A DNA stretch of 64,000 nucleotides from assembly GCA_028023455.1 (NCBI GenBank), contig JAQFVV010006271.1:433501-497500 (forward strand). The letters run 5' to 3'. Every line of letters begins with the position of its first letter. The stretch's first letter is position 1. Positions 21,581 to 34,839 of the stretch are shown piece by piece. Under the pieces are notes generated by a model. That model was not told the origin of the DNA. It saw only the letters and a program-made list of their open reading frames with translations, and searched no databases. A program made the translations under genes and the position numbers. Source of the DNA: Epiperipatus broadwayi. Taxonomy: Eukaryota; Onychophora; Udeonychophora; Euonychophora; Peripatidae.

Positions 21581-24500
21581 GGTTCATATTTATTTGCTAT
21601 ATTTAAATTTCATTTAGCATCATATAATTTTTAATTTATATATATGAAGAATTCTAAGCATGTATTCAAGTCTCACACAATAAAAAAAAGAAAATATTCA
21701 AATAATAAATAATTATAAAAATGAAAAGAATTAGCCAATTAAAATAAACTGTTCATTTATTAATAGTGAACTTAGTATAATTTGATTAGTGTTATTTCTT
21801 TTAAATTGCTTTCAATTGTTATGTGTAAGTAATAAAAATCTATCTATTAATAATCATTAAAATATAAATGTTTAAATGTATGTTTTTTGTTCTTCCTAAG
21901 TTAAGAAAAACTGGAAAATATGCAGACAAAATAAATAGCAAGTAATTAGTATAATTAATTGTATAATTAATCTAAAGAGTATATAATTTTATAACATGAA
22001 TAACGTAGTACTCTATTGTAGCCCCCAACATATTACTTGAAATTTTCTTATAACACATTATAAATCACTGAAATTAATTATTTTCATACTACTTCTCATC
22101 ACAGTCATCAGGTAATGAATTAGGAAGGTCAATAGATACCAATTGCAGCTATACACTACAATTTACTAATTTTTTCATTACAATATATATACAGAAATAA
22201 TCATACTTATTAGTTTCTTATTGGAATCAAGTTTATTTCCTATAAGACAGTGGTGATTTATGTTTTTACTCATGGTCAACTAGAAAATAACATTTAATTA
22301 AAGGAATAAACGCTAATGATAGTCATCTTGCTATTCAACATGATGGCAATTGTCCATTTCCAGTTTCTAAATTATAATAACAGATATGTTTAGGATAGTA
22401 ATTAGAGTATAGTACTCATAATATATTCATAATTTTCATATTCACATTTTTTGTTAATCATGATTTATATAAATGGTAAATAAAAAAAATAGAAATTAAT
22501 AAAATAATATTTTTTTGCATTTTAATTTCACCATTCACAGTATATATTCTCTCTATACCCATATCTAAATTTATGTAATGTTGAAAATATGTATATATAC
22601 ATTGTACACATATACTTAAATACTATATATGTGAGTTAAGAATACACATTACATATAGTTTGTTATTATCCACAAATTTTAGCACATGTAACATGGATTG
22701 GAATCAACTATAGTGGATATGGATTAGATGTTTAATTAGACCATCTCATTATTCTTTACTTGCTATTATTCTAGAATGATTGGCAATGAAATCCCTACTG
22801 ATTGGAATCATATTTCAGCTTTAGTAATTAGATTGAATTTCCATTACTAATATCTTAATTTTTACATATAATGAAGAATCAACTAATTTTTAAAAAAATC
22901 AGAGTATGAACTCTAAATGTATATTATGTTATGTATCTTGGCACACATCCTTTTATTTACTGAAAAAATTACTTAGTGTAATTAAAAATCACAATAATTA
23001 CTTACAAAAAGTTACTAATATTCCACTAGATATCTTATTCTACTTTTTGAATTCTTTTATTCTGAATGAACTTTTTATTGAACTTACATGTTTATGAATA
23101 TATACAAATATTTTTTAACCAGAATTATTTCTATCACAAATGAAATCTGTTACTTAATTTGAGTATATGATTCTACTAATCTAAAACAGTATCTGTTTTA
23201 ATATTCATATTACATATAAGAATAGAAATGTCATTATATTTTTAGAAGTAAATCATATTGTATTTCTTCAAATCTTCCAGTTATTAAATTTGAGTAATCA
23301 AAAAAATGCTACATAGGAGTGCTTATTAACATCCTATCAAGTGTGTCCCCTATCCATATCCCCGATTAATTTTTGGCTTATGACAGATCTGGAATAATGT
23401 AAATAAAGCTTATTTTTGAAATGCATTATGTAAGCTGATATCATGTGATTTTTTTCCCTTTTATATTAATCTGAGACAAAGGATAAAGATGCCAAGATAT
23501 CAAAATATATAGATACTGATCTGGTATCTGATCTATATAATTATGTTTACAAATTGGCTTGGATTCAAAACATTAAAGTGGTTTTTAATTTCAATCTTAA
23601 AGCTTGATAGTATAAAAAAATTAAATTAATATGTTGGATGAAATGTGCAATAGATAAAAAAAAAAATACAAGTGCATTAGATTCAAGTTCAAGCTCTTCA
23701 TGATGATGGCAAAATAAGAAACTAATATGCTGTCATAATAAAAAATCACTGGATAGTATAGCACTACCATTTAATGATTATTCAAGCCTATAATAGGAGT
23801 AAAAATTGGAATAGTATAAAAAGAATTTTCACCTGGAAAACATTATGTAAGCTGGAAACATTTGTTTTGCTTTTGGTGTCATTATCTTTCTTTCCCCTAA
23901 TTTTAATTTCATAATCAGGTGACCTGAAAACCCACAGTTTTTTTGTTATGCAGTAAAATACATAAGTGAATGCTGATTTTCAAACAGTAATCCTTTATTT
24001 TTATATCTGACAATAATTTATATAAGTTCAGTCATAAATAATTCTCTCCATCAAGTGATTAATATTTCAATTTTTTTTTATTTTTTGAAGAATCTCTATT
24101 GTTAACAATCCATTATTTATAAACTAATTTTATGCATTATATGATTTCTTTAAGTTTCACCTAAACTTACATTAGGTAACAGTAATATGTTTGATGTATG
24201 CAATTTCTGTATCTTCTTTTATTATTGGATGATAATAATAATGATATTTTGGAGTGCCATTGCTGATTAAAATTGCCAGTCACAATGCTCTTCCCACACT
24301 AGTATGTAGTTTCAAATGAATGGAAAATATTTTAGGTTATATTTCATTCCAAATTGGCTAAAGTTCTTAGCAAAACATAAAACCTTATAATGCAAAGTTC
24401 CCATTGCAGAACTCAAATTTCACAAAATGGAAACACTTGTTCATATTTTATTTATAGAACATAAATATTTTTTTATTTCAAAATTGCTTTTATTGTTATA

Positions 24501-25759
24501 AAAATGTTTTTATTGATATAAAATATATATTTTTATAATTCTTTATGTTTTAGAAGAATTTAAACTTAAGTCATGAGAAGGAAGGAAACAGTTATATTAT
24601 TCTAGTTAACATAAAAAACAAATCTTGTTTTTTTTATTTCTTTAAATAAATCTATAACTTTGACTATTTGCTCATTCTTTTAGTTATATTTAAAATTAAT
24701 TTGATAATAATTATGTTAAAAAATTGTTTTATTTTGCCACAAACGTATAAATAAATAAATATAATTTTGCAAAGTTAGCTTTGATTTAATTGCATTATTT
24801 TACCAATTAAAGATTAAAGAATGTATATACAGTGATCTTCCCATACTAACTGCTATTTGGTTACTTAGCCTGGCTATATATAATAAAACCATGGATAATC
24901 AAAAATTATATCTGTTTTGCATGCTTATACATCTTTAGAATATAATTTTATTTAAAATATATATACATTTAGAACTTAATAAAAATAATTAACAAAAAAA
25001 AAAAGACAATAACAATGGTTATGAAAAAGACAGTACAGTAAGAAATCTAGATAAAAAAGAAAACAAGTGAATAATTGATTGGATGTGCAAAGCAATAAAT
25101 AAAATAGATTCTATTTAAAAATAAAGTAACTCTCCCATATCTCTAAAGTTCACTCTCAACAATTTTGATATATCATAGTTTTAAAAAATTTAATAAAAAT
25201 AAGAAAAAAATTAGAAATTTATAAAAAATTAAATTCATGTAATAATAATGGAAACATAAACTTCCCTTAAACAAATAGTAATAGATTTAAATGCACTGAA
25301 ACTCAGTTCAAGGTTAAGCAAAAGTGTGAATTATAATACTAAGGTGGCTTAGCAATTTCAAGGTGTCTCTATATCCTCATAAATTCATAACTTTTATAAG
25401 TGTGCCCACATAAGATGATTCATTTTTGTGGTATTTATGCAGGTGGACACATAAAATAAATAAATTTAAAAGTATTAAATTTAATTTTTTTATTTTTTAA
25501 TATTTTTAATTCTTTAAAAGTCATGTTTCACCACTAGAAATAACCATTGTTGTCTCTTTCTTTTATTTTTTAATGAAAAAATATGAATTTAAAAAATAAG
25601 TTATCTGAAATCAAAAATATCAATTTTGAAAATGAAAGTAATCAATAAAAAAACAATAGATAAAAGGTGGAATTTCAAAGAATAATATAATTTTGAGAGG
25701 AAACACATCCTATTTTGTCATATAAATATTCATTTGAGTAATTTGTATTTAAAAAGCTA
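21581..25759. other. No gene recognised; one degraded F2 fragment
   Basis: AT-rich with only short open frames. At about 23344-23385 the minus strand has AAGCCAAAAATTAATCGGGG, a decayed match to the F2 foldback core. GATGATGGC and AAGAAACTAA at about 23702-23720 may be its other arm. CATTATGTAAGCTG occurs at about 23424 and 23842. Confidence 0.4.
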
Positions 25760-25856
25760 TTTTTATGCTGCACTCTAAACGAATTTCGGTGACTAAGCTT
25801 GAAACTTTTTCAAGTATAAAGCTTCACAGAAGTGTGTTTAGAGCTCAGCATAAAAA
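25760..25856. repeat. Foldback hairpin, about 97 bp
   Basis: Ends TTTTTATGCTG and CAGCATAAAAA pair exactly; the inner arms pair with mismatches (CTCTAAAC against GTTTAGAG). Centre near 25808. Confidence 0.7.
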
Positions 25857-25882
25857 TGAGGAAAGATTGGTGAAGTAAATTT

Positions 25883-26018
25883 AAGTATTAAAAATCTGTA
25901 AAGCATTGGTGGCTGAGGTCAGTACAGCTGCCTTACAAGCAATTATCCCGGGTTAGCAGGTTCGCTTCCCAGCAGATGCTATAACACATAAAAAATAAAT
26001 AAATAAAAGTATTAAAAA
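25883..26018 (+). mobile_element. tRNA-derived SINE (family S1) with target duplication
   Basis: The 85-nt body (25903-25987) starts GCATTGGTGGCTGAGGTCAG, contains a B-box-like GGTTCGCTTCC at 25959 and ends TGCTATAACAC, followed by an (AAAT)n-type tail. The 12-bp direct repeat AAGTATTAAAAA flanks it (25883-25894 and 26007-26018), with eight extra bases before the body. The family has a second copy at 50255-50345. It is short for a SINE, essentially a tRNA-like unit plus tail. The source tRNA is uncertain. Confidence 0.8.
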
Positions 26019-28059
26019 GTTATTATATTTTACATCAAACATAATGTAACCATTTGAGAAATAAAAAGTCAATGATATTTTTTTTAAAAATAAACAAGTT
26101 GGTAATATTGTGTGTAAATCTAATTCAAAATATGGTACTGGTCACACATAATTGTGACTTTGGTCTCCTTAATGATTATTCACTGTCTAATAATTTTTGA
26201 AGTTTTTATTTAAAACCTCTGTCATTTATGAATAAAATTATAATTAAAATTTGAAATATTTTTAAATTTCAAAGATAATTTAAATATCTTTTCAATTTTT
26301 TTTTCTCATTAACAAATGCAAAGGGAAACATGAAATCAGCATCATGAATAAATCATGAGGTAATGAAACTGTGGACGTGAGTTCATGAATAAGGTGGATT
26401 ATTAACATTTGTGAGCTAAAGTAAAAGATGTGTGCTGACTTTGATTGCAAAAAATAATTTGTTATTCTTAAGGCCTTTTACACTAACCATTGTTTCATCA
26501 GTTACTATAAAGTTAATAAAACAAGTGTAATAAAGGTAATAGTCTAATATTGGCAAATTATTTGGCCATCTTAATTGTCATAAGAAGTAAAATCATATAT
26601 AGAACATTTTTGTCTATTGGAATCAGGTATATTTATTTGATTCCTATATAAGCTTTAAAAAATATATGAAAAATAAAACACAATTAATGAACATATATTT
26701 TTACCAGTTTTAAAACTTATCTATAAAAAATGAATTACTAACAGACATTTAACTTTGCATTGAAAATATAAAGCGAATAACTTTCCATTTAAAGTTTTAT
26801 AATCATATTTTGCAAAATATCCACAAACAAGTAGGTAATATAAAACAAATGGTTTTTCTGTCTACTTTTATCATAAATATGGGAGTAAAAAACTATAATA
26901 AAAATAAAAAAAATTTAAACAAGTAATTTGTATGAATTGTTGAAACCAAAACTTTTTACAAAAATGTTAATACAATTTTTTTTTTAAAAAAAAAAAGAAA
27001 TATATATATAGTAAACTATTTCAACAATTACAATTAATAAATTATCAAAAATTATTATTTCATCAAAATTATTAAAAATTAAATTTTAATTTATTGCCTC
27101 TTTACTTAATATATGAATATACTATTTTAAAACAGAAAAGTTAATATCAGATATTTATTTAGGTATTCTTAATATAAAATTATTGACCAACTTACTGTAA
27201 ATTGTTGAAGATAAGCCAATCACAATATACAAAATTTACATTATTATTCTTGAGTGATTCATAACTTTTTTTTTCTTATAATTAACTTAAAACTGAATTA
27301 TAATTTTAGTAGCAAAACTTAATTTGTGAAAAAAAATATTTCAAATGAAATTATTTTTTACATCAAACCTAAATCACATCTAAAATGATCATGTGACCTA
27401 GTAAACAAAATATTTAAGATCTAATTATTCCAACTTTACTTTTGAAATCATAATTATTTTTGTTTATGTTTACGGCATTCATTATGAGTATAGTAGGTTT
27501 TTAGCTTGGAAATACATGACTTCCAATCCATGATTGTTTGTTTGTGATTAGAAAATCAATTGGGGTAAGTATCATATAATACAATTATTGTAAAGATTTT
27601 ATTATCAATTTTAAAAATTATAATTTTATTGAGGTTTATTTTTAACATCAAAGCCCTCAAGTATTTTCACATCCTGTTTGGTACAAGTTTGTTTATAAAC
27701 AACATTTATTTTATTTTTATGCTTATATTTATATCTCATAAGTAAAAAATAAAATCATTTTATTTAGCAATTATTATTTTATTTATGGCTTACCCGTTTT
27801 TTTTTATAGTAATAGTTACTTCCAGTTCATACCTTACACCCTATTATTTGAGTAAATGATGCTTTTTGTGACATCTGTTAAACTAAATGCTCATATATGA
27901 GCATTTAACAGTTAATTTAGGAAGTTATTATTTTCTTTTTTTATATAGTCTATTTTATATATTAGAATATTTCAAGATAACAGGCATTGCAATATACATT
28001 TTATATTTCATATATTGAAAGGTTTCAAAAATTTAGGACTTCAGTATGATTATTATATA
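26019..28059. other. No gene recognised
   Basis: Very AT-rich with no supported gene. The perfect 20-bp palindrome at 27886-27905 is listed separately. Confidence 0.5.
27886..27905. repeat. Perfect 20-bp palindrome
   Basis: AATGCTCATATATGAGCATT is its own reverse complement, and further pairing continues outward (CTGTTAAACTA against TTAACAG). It may be the core of a decayed hairpin element. Confidence 0.5.
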
Positions 28060-30195
28060 AATATTTCATGACTGCAGATAGGAGTTAGTTGGCTGCTGAA
28101 AGGAGACCCTTTGATTCCTCTTGGAGGCCTTAATGGAACCAAGCAGGACAAATTCCTAATGTCCACTCCATATGTTAAACTGGTCATTGCAGCAGTTATT
28201 AATATGTGATTATTCGTATAGTATAAGAACATGGATTGGATACTCACCAACATGTATTAGGCAGAATGGTGAGTTTATTGGTTTTTAACATCTGAGTTTG
28301 ATCAAGAAACACCATAGTCTTTCTTCTCAGTAGCCTGATAGCTCTTAACAGAAATATCAATTGAGCATTTTGAAGGCAGAATAAATATGGGTGAATGAAA
28401 AAAAATTACAATCATGACAAACAAGAATAAATCATGGCCCTTATTCCCAGGAGGCTGTAAAGTCACCAGCCAAGGCAGTGGTTAGTGGCCAAAAGCAGAA
28501 TGTGTTAAGAATCCCCTGATTGTAGACCCAGACTGCCATTTGATGACAAACTTTTATTTAGGCACTTACAACTGTAGATCACTTTCAAGTGAAGGAAGAT
28601 TGCAAGAATTGAAAGAACAAATTCATATTAAATGGGGCATTATTGGACTTTGTGAAGTTAGAAAATTGATTTAAAAAATGGGTATGTACTCTAATACAAA
28701 GGCACAAATATTGAAAATACAAGTGAAGTAGAATTCCTTATAAATAAAAAGTGGAAGAACAATTTTGTGGAGATTAATGGTGTCTTGGACAGAATGGCAA
28801 CATTAGTTATTCAACTTAATAGCAGATACCAATTGCAGATAATTCAGACTTATGCCCCAACAAGTTCTTATAGCAATGAAGTAGTAGAGGCTTTTTATAT
28901 TGATGTACAAAAAGTTTTTGATCAAATCAAACATTTTAAAATTGTTATGACAGACTAATGCTAGAATTGGTAAACAATTGAAAGACAAAAGTGCTGCAGG
29001 TAAATTTGGTTGTGGTGATAGAAATGAGAGAGGACATAGACTTGTGGAATTTGCAGAAAAAAAAACAACTTTATAATATGAATTCTTTTTTTGAGAAAAT
29101 GTTAAAAGGAAATGGATATGGAAACATACAAATGAAAATACAGTAGAATTGGGTTGTATTTTGACTAACAGAAAATACATATTTCAAGATTGTAATGTTC
29201 TTAATAAATTTAACACAGGAAGTGATCATCGATTAGTAAGATGTAAGATACATGTTAATGCAAAACTAGAGAGACAAAAATTATTAAGAAAAACAATATT
29301 CACAGTTGATATTCCTAATCTTCAGAAACATTCTAATGACTTTAAATTACAACTTGCAAATCATTTCCAGATATTAGTAGATTTTGAACATGATTCAGAT
29401 TTGAATGAAATCAATAGAAATATAACTGATACACTTTTAAAAACTGCAACAAAGATAGCTGGTAGAAAAATGCAGGAACAGGCCAATAAAATTTCTGAAA
29501 CTAGAAAAATAATGAAGAATAGAATGAATATGAAAATATATAAAAATTATGCATTAAGAAGGATTGAATATTTCAAATTTTGTAAAGTGGTGTGAAAAAG
29601 AGTTGATAATGATATAAGAACGTATAATTTAATTTTGAATTAGCAAAAAAAACTATAGAAGAGAATAAAAGTCTCAAGAGTGTAAAACAACATTTTGGTA
29701 TTGATAGAAAACTTATATCTGCAATAAGAAAAAAGATGGAACTATTACTAAAAAGAGAGATGATATCATAAAATGTGGAGAAGAGTTCTATTAAGAAATA
29801 TATAGTTATAAAGAACAAGTACCTCCTACCACTAATATATTTTCTGAACTGCCCAATATTTTAAAAGAAGTGAGACATGCAATTAAATTTATGAAAAAAG
29901 GAAAAGCTCCAGATAGTGATGGGATTGTAAGATATATCTTAAAAGAAGCAGGTGAAAAATAGAAAAAAAATTGGCAAAGTTATATTGCAAATATCTAAAT
30001 GATAAAGATGTACCAGATTATTCAAAAAATGCCATATTAATATTAATATTTAAAAAACATAATAGAAATTAAAGACTTATCACTCTTTTCTCAGTTTTGT
30101 CAAGAAATTTTACCAAGAAAATTACAATTCATCTAAACTTATTTTTGACAATGTAGAGTCAAAACACACATGAGTTAGCTAATTTTTCTTAGAAA
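28060..30195 (+). mobile_element. RTE-type LINE, 5' part: endonuclease to early RT, decayed
   Basis: Frames covering 28470-30190 give an apurinic-type endonuclease: LGTYNCRSLSSEGRLQEL near 28560, a QIIQTYAPTSSYSNEVVEAF block at about 28840-28900, HFKIVMTD at about 28930 (GDFN region), and NTGSDHRLVRCK at about 29210-29245 (the SDH catalytic motif). The linker follows to about 29595, then the start of the reverse transcriptase (NAILILIFKKHN near 30030; LFSVLSRNFTKK near 30085), ending at ELANFS near 30190. Several stops and frameshifts break it. Sequence 28060-28430 may be its 5' UTR. The catalytic RT core is missing. A second copy of the family at 56.4-58.1 kb covers the part lost here. Confidence 0.8.
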
Positions 30196-31969
30196 ATATA
30201 TTCAAAATATTATTATGTGTGTATAAGTGGGTATGTGTGTGTGCATAAAAGACATTTTATACAGATACATTATACAGACACATTAATTTTTTAAAGGGGG
30301 GGGGGGGGACACAATTTATTTTAATCACTCAATATTTAAAAAGAAGGGGAAAAAATTAAAACTTTTTTCACATAAAGTTTTTAAATGAGATAGATTATTT
30401 CAGGTTATTTACAAATTGGATTAATTACAGGTTGTAGGTTAATTTTATAAATATGCAGAAAAATTAAATGAAGAAACTCTTTTACAATATATCTCATTAA
30501 AAAGTAAAATTATAAAATTACTTTTGGTATTAAAAAAAAAAATATGGTTTTAATTCAAGGTTAATCTTAAGTATACAAGAAAATTGGTTTAGATAAAAAT
30601 TAATTTGTTTTTATTTTAATTAACTAAAAAAAAATTGATACTTATTTATGTTTTTAGAGTTTAATTGATTAAAAAATGTTTGGTAAAAGATTTTGTAACT
30701 TGTAAAAATGAGAATTCACGCCTACAAAATAAAAAAGAGATTACTTAATCAAAAGTTTTAAGTTTTTGCAGTTATAATGGAAAGAGACTGAAAACTGTCT
30801 TTCTTGTCTCAAAAGAAAAAGGTACCAGTTCATTGTTTATATAAAAGCTTATTTTATCAGTGACTTACTCTGCATGAAGGAGTAGAAAAAGATATTTTCT
30901 CCAAATTTCCTGAGGAGTCTGCTGTTAGTTAAATTCTGACTACCAAAATTGATATAATGCAATATAGAATGACAAATTGCCTTCAAATGGACACTAAAGA
31001 TCAATACTGTTTAATAAATGTGTCTAAACTAAAAGAGTATAAGATGGGATTAGTAATACTTTTTCTTTCATATCATATCAAAAAGCTTTACTATTTTGCA
31101 ACAAGAACAAAACAATTGCTAGAAAACTGACTACATCTTTAGAAAAGGGTCCAAAAATAGTATCAGGCAGTTTCATTTCATGATAACTGTATTAGAAAAT
31201 CTATATATGAATTAAATTAGTTGAGTGTTCTTAATAAATCATTAATGAAAAATATTGCTCTTTATTAAAATGTTTTATAGGGATATTAATTTTATTTATA
31301 GATAAATAGGATTTTTATATAAATTTAGATTATTTTTAAAAAACATGATTTTTTAAAAAAAAAAAAACATTTTGAGCTTGTTTAAATGATCATCCAATTT
31401 AGTCTGTGGTCAAGTTGCAATTTTGAGAAACTATATATATATTGGCTCATAAATAAAGATGGGATTCCACCTTTATTATTTAACCTTTTAACCGCTAATT
31501 ATATTATTGGTTGTATGAGGTAAAAATCAAATCTTTTAATTGGCCAATTCACAAACTGAAGACAAAGCCTATTGTTAAAACATATTCGCCTATAATATTA
31601 AATTCAACTCAGATACGTTTATAAAAAGTATATTACTAATTTTTCAGGTTATGAAGAGAACGAAAGTTCTTTCAAAAATAAATTGCTATTTATTTATTCT
31701 AAAATATTCAATTTCGGCAACATAAAAGCTGTAATATAAACAAAAAGGTTGACTTTTACATTATAGAAAAGTAAATATTTCTTTTAAATATTTCTTTAAT
31801 ATTTTTACTAAAATCTTCAATATTTTTCGAAAATAATTTTGTTTTTTATTATTCTCTCTGAAAATCATTTGTAATTACTGAATATATACTTAATATTCTT
31901 TAAAATTATATTCGAAATGAAAATCTCAGCGTTTTTCTTTATTTTCTTTGATCAGGCGGTTTCTTTGTT
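30196..31969. other. No gene recognised
   Basis: AT-rich, with a run of 13 G (about 30297-30309). No supported gene or repeat family was seen. Confidence 0.5.
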
Positions 31970-32209
31970 CTTTCCAGCCAATCAGAATGTCTTTTTCGGC
32001 TGAGAGCATGCTAAGAACCAATCAAAACTCATGTTCTTTCTTTGTTTAGGTTTAAATGCGTTTTTTTTTATTTTTTACTTGTAAAATAAATCGGAAGAGG
32101 TCACCATCTTACAGAACTTTTAAAAATCTATTCAATACCTGTAAAACGAATATTTTAGGATAAGAACTGGCAGAGTTAGAGTGATGTCAGATGTCTACGA
32201 GGAGCTTCG
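31970..32209 (+). promoter_or_regulatory. Possible promoter and first coding exon
   Basis: Two CCAATCA boxes lie 40 bases apart (31978 and 32018) in a stretch with more CpG than its flanks. About 160 bases downstream, an ATG at 32184 opens MSDVYEEL and runs straight into a strong 5' splice consensus, CTTC then GTAAGA (GT at 32209). If the splice site is not used, the frame stops eight codons later. No downstream exon could be recognised on the plus strand. This is the best candidate for host-gene sequence in the window but remains an inference from short signals. Confidence 0.3.
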
Positions 32210-32249
32210 TAAGAAACAGTCTTTTGGTTAAAAGAGGTCCACTTGATAG

Positions 32250-32325
32250 CAAGGTGAGATTGTTGGTTGTTATTAATATTAGGATTGTCTAAGGGTTGAC
32301 TGATTTTAATGATATATATATATAT
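32250..32325 (+). repeat. Dispersed repeat, partner of 13.09 kb
   Basis: GATTGTTGGTTGTTATTAAT then GTCTAAGGGTTGACTG aligns with 13085-13175, and both copies end in ATATATA runs. It begins at or near a second possible splice donor (AAGGTGAGA, about 32251). Confidence 0.5.
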
Positions 32326-32889
32326 CCTTAAGAATATATATATTTGTAGTAAGATATCTCATAAATTTATCAAGACAAAATTTACAATTTAAAAAAAATA
32401 TAACACCAAATTTAATGATTATGCAATCAAAAAAATGTACTGAAACCATTATAGGTTAAATGACATACAACAATATAGTAATGTATGTGCACAAATATAT
32501 ATAAAGTTGAAAGGAAAAGTAGAAACAAACAGACAAATTTTTTGAAGATATTTTTTACATTTTACTGGAATACCACTAAGGATTAAACAATTTTGAATTT
32601 AAAATAAAAATTTTATTATAAAATAAACATTTAAAAAAAGGACTAATTAATATTTTTATTGAATTCTGATTAACAAGCATATTTTAGGTTACATTAGATA
32701 TGCTGGTAATTATAAAATTCCTCTACCTATTTTCGAATATCTTTTTTAAGTAATGCTTGTAAATCATACTTTGATAAAATTTGAAAGTTGCTTTTAGAAG
32801 TATTAAAGTGAATTAAAAAATCATTAACTTTTTCAATCAATAGGGAAAATATTATTAATTAATATATTCTTCCCCTCACCCTATCTGTA
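32326..32889. other. No gene recognised
   Basis: AT-rich, no supported feature. Confidence 0.5.
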
Positions 32890-33285
32890 AAAGGATTGAA
32901 AAAAGATTAATGAGTAGTTCTAAAGAGTTCCAAGAGTTGTCCAGATTAGAACAGAAACTACCATGAAAATATAACTGAAGACAAAGAAGGCAAATTCAGC
33001 AGCTCCACAGTTCACTATGATGCAGTTTGAATTCACATGAAAGAAAAGTCAACTTCCAGTGGCCTTGCCTAAAGTCTATCCAATTCTAGACTAAATGGAT
33101 CTGATTAAATGCCAACAATTACTTGAATTATATCTTTCATGATGATGACTATAAGCCAGTCTCACTAAGACCAGTTCACCAAGAGAATCCATTGGTTTGC
33201 TGAAGAATTAGTTTATATGTATGCTGATTTATCTGTATGCAAAGAAGCACAAATAAACATATACATATATGAAGCACAGCTGATG
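32890..33285 (+). repeat. Dispersed repeat X, second copy (uninterrupted)
   Basis: This aligns with 20420-20037 followed by 19135-19036 in reverse, and has no foldback insertion. Shared blocks include GTTTGAATTCACATGAAAG, TTCACCAAGAGAATCCAT (FTKRIHW in the coding frame) and TATGCTGATTTATCTGTATG. It is more decayed than the first copy, with more stops. It ends with CAGCTGATGA near 33278. Confidence 0.6.
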
Positions 33286-33639
33286 AGTACTGATATATAT
33301 ATATAATGATATTATTTAAATCATTTATTGAAAAAAATGATATTTAAAATCCATAATATAAAAGTATTCATAAACTCCAACAGTATTTCTCGATTGTAAA
33401 ACAAAGAAATTTGCTGGAGAATTTTTTAAGACAATTATAATTCATTAACAAAAACCTGTCAAAAACTGATTTTACCTTTTATGAATTTATGTATAGTTCA
33501 ACATTGAATTAATTGTGAAAAATATATTTTTAATAATTTTATTATTTTGACAATGTCAGTGTGCACATATATTTCCATGGACATGCATATATATATTAAT
33601 TAGTCATTAATTATTATAAAAAACAAATTTTATTTATAA
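33286..33639. other. No gene recognised
   Basis: AT-rich with (AT)n runs at about 33287-33304; no supported feature. Confidence 0.5.
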
Positions 33640-33965
33640 GTTTATGAATTCAAATATGTTAATAAATTATACCGTATGTCTGTGCGCTGATATATAGATG
33701 TGTTTTATGTAAACCCATTATGAAATATTTGTAAATTTAATCACTTTATTTTATAACAATTCAAATATGTTCATAAATTATACTGCACATTCGTATGCAT
33801 ATATCAATGTATTTCAGACACATATATGTAAAACTTAATATTTTTTTGTTATATGACAATTCAAATGTTCATTTTATATTATACCACATATCTATGTATG
33901 AATATATAGGTATTTTATGTAAACCTATTGGTACATATATGTATAACACAATGTGATAGCATTTT
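33640..33965 (+). repeat. Three diverged tandem units of about 100-111 bp
   Basis: Units start at AATTCAAATATGTT (33647), AATTCAAATATGTT (33758) and AATTCAAATGTT (33858). Each continues with ATTATACC/TGCA, a TATGTATG-like stretch and TTTTATGTAAACC or an equivalent. Spacing is 111 then 100 bases. Confidence 0.7.
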
Positions 33966-34021
33966 TTATATATATCAAAATCAGAAGGCTTAATTTAATT
34001 CTGTAGACATTTATATTTTTA

Positions 34022-34780
34022 TTGTTACTAATAAACTTATATTCCATTGTTAAAATTATTCCAGTGAACTTAAATCTAAATAGCTGTATTTTTATAATGG
34101 ACTATTTCCATCATCTAATATGTGTGTTGAATGTCTTTAGAAAAAAAGTTTGTTCAGAAACTGGCGATCTGAAAAAGGAAAAGATCTATATAGAACAAAC
34201 TCTTAGCAAAAATGGTTATCCATCAGCTGTTATTAAGAAACCATTAAATAAACAATAAAAAGAAACATCAAGAGAAAAGACAATTATTGGTACTGCAGTG
34301 TACCCATACATTCCAAAAATAGCAGACAAATTTTAAAAAATCTGCAATCAATATAACATCAGAACAGCTTTCCAGAACTATACCACACTACGAGGAATTC
34401 TAACATCTACAAATCCTAAACTTGAAATGCTGAAAAGAAAAAACTGCATCTATGAAATACCATGTGAATATGGAAGAACATATATTGGTGAGACCGCCAT
34501 CCCATTGAAAAGCACTTGAAAAACATAAACTGATGATTAGAAAAGAGAAAACAGGTGTGTCTAAAGTAGCAGACCATGTATGTACCAATGAACATACATA
34601 CATTCAATTGGGAAAAAAATATTAGATAGAGAAGAAAAGATACAAAGAAGAAAATTTAAAAAAGCTGCTCACATGACAATGACAAAAAATCCCATAAGCC
34701 AATCTAGTGTGACTATACATAATGTATGGAAACCACTAATCAACTTTGCTCTTAGGAAAATGTGAAGAAATCAGGAGGAA
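34022..34780 (+). mobile_element. Penelope-like element, C-terminal fragment with GIY-YIG
   Basis: The translated frame gives a typical Penelope-type linker (VCSETGDLKKEKIYIEQTL, then LSKNGYPSAVIKK at about 34200-34240). The GIY-YIG endonuclease start follows: IYEIPCEYGRTYIGETAIPL at about 34449-34508, with the two aromatic-Ile-Gly type motifs. A one-base shift then leads to LEKHKLMIRKEK, GVSKVADHVCTNEH and a basic tail ending near 34765. Stops at about 34256 and 34336 show it is dead. The reverse transcriptase part is absent. In life the endonuclease nicks target DNA for reverse transcription. The identification is by motif. Confidence 0.75.
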
Positions 34781-34839
34781 CCTCATAGATAAGTATGTGA
34801 AATTACTACATACTGTTGCCTTTGGAAGGAGGGCTCAGT

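Noticed and set aside
22085-22130. CTGATGA on the minus strand with GAAA about 20 bases on
   Set aside because: The bases between cannot form stem II next to the core, and no closing stem I is present.
33160-33200. ATGATGATGAC then AAGCCAGTC, similar to the F2 core
   Set aside because: It lies inside repeat X and aligns with X, not with F2; GAAA is missing.
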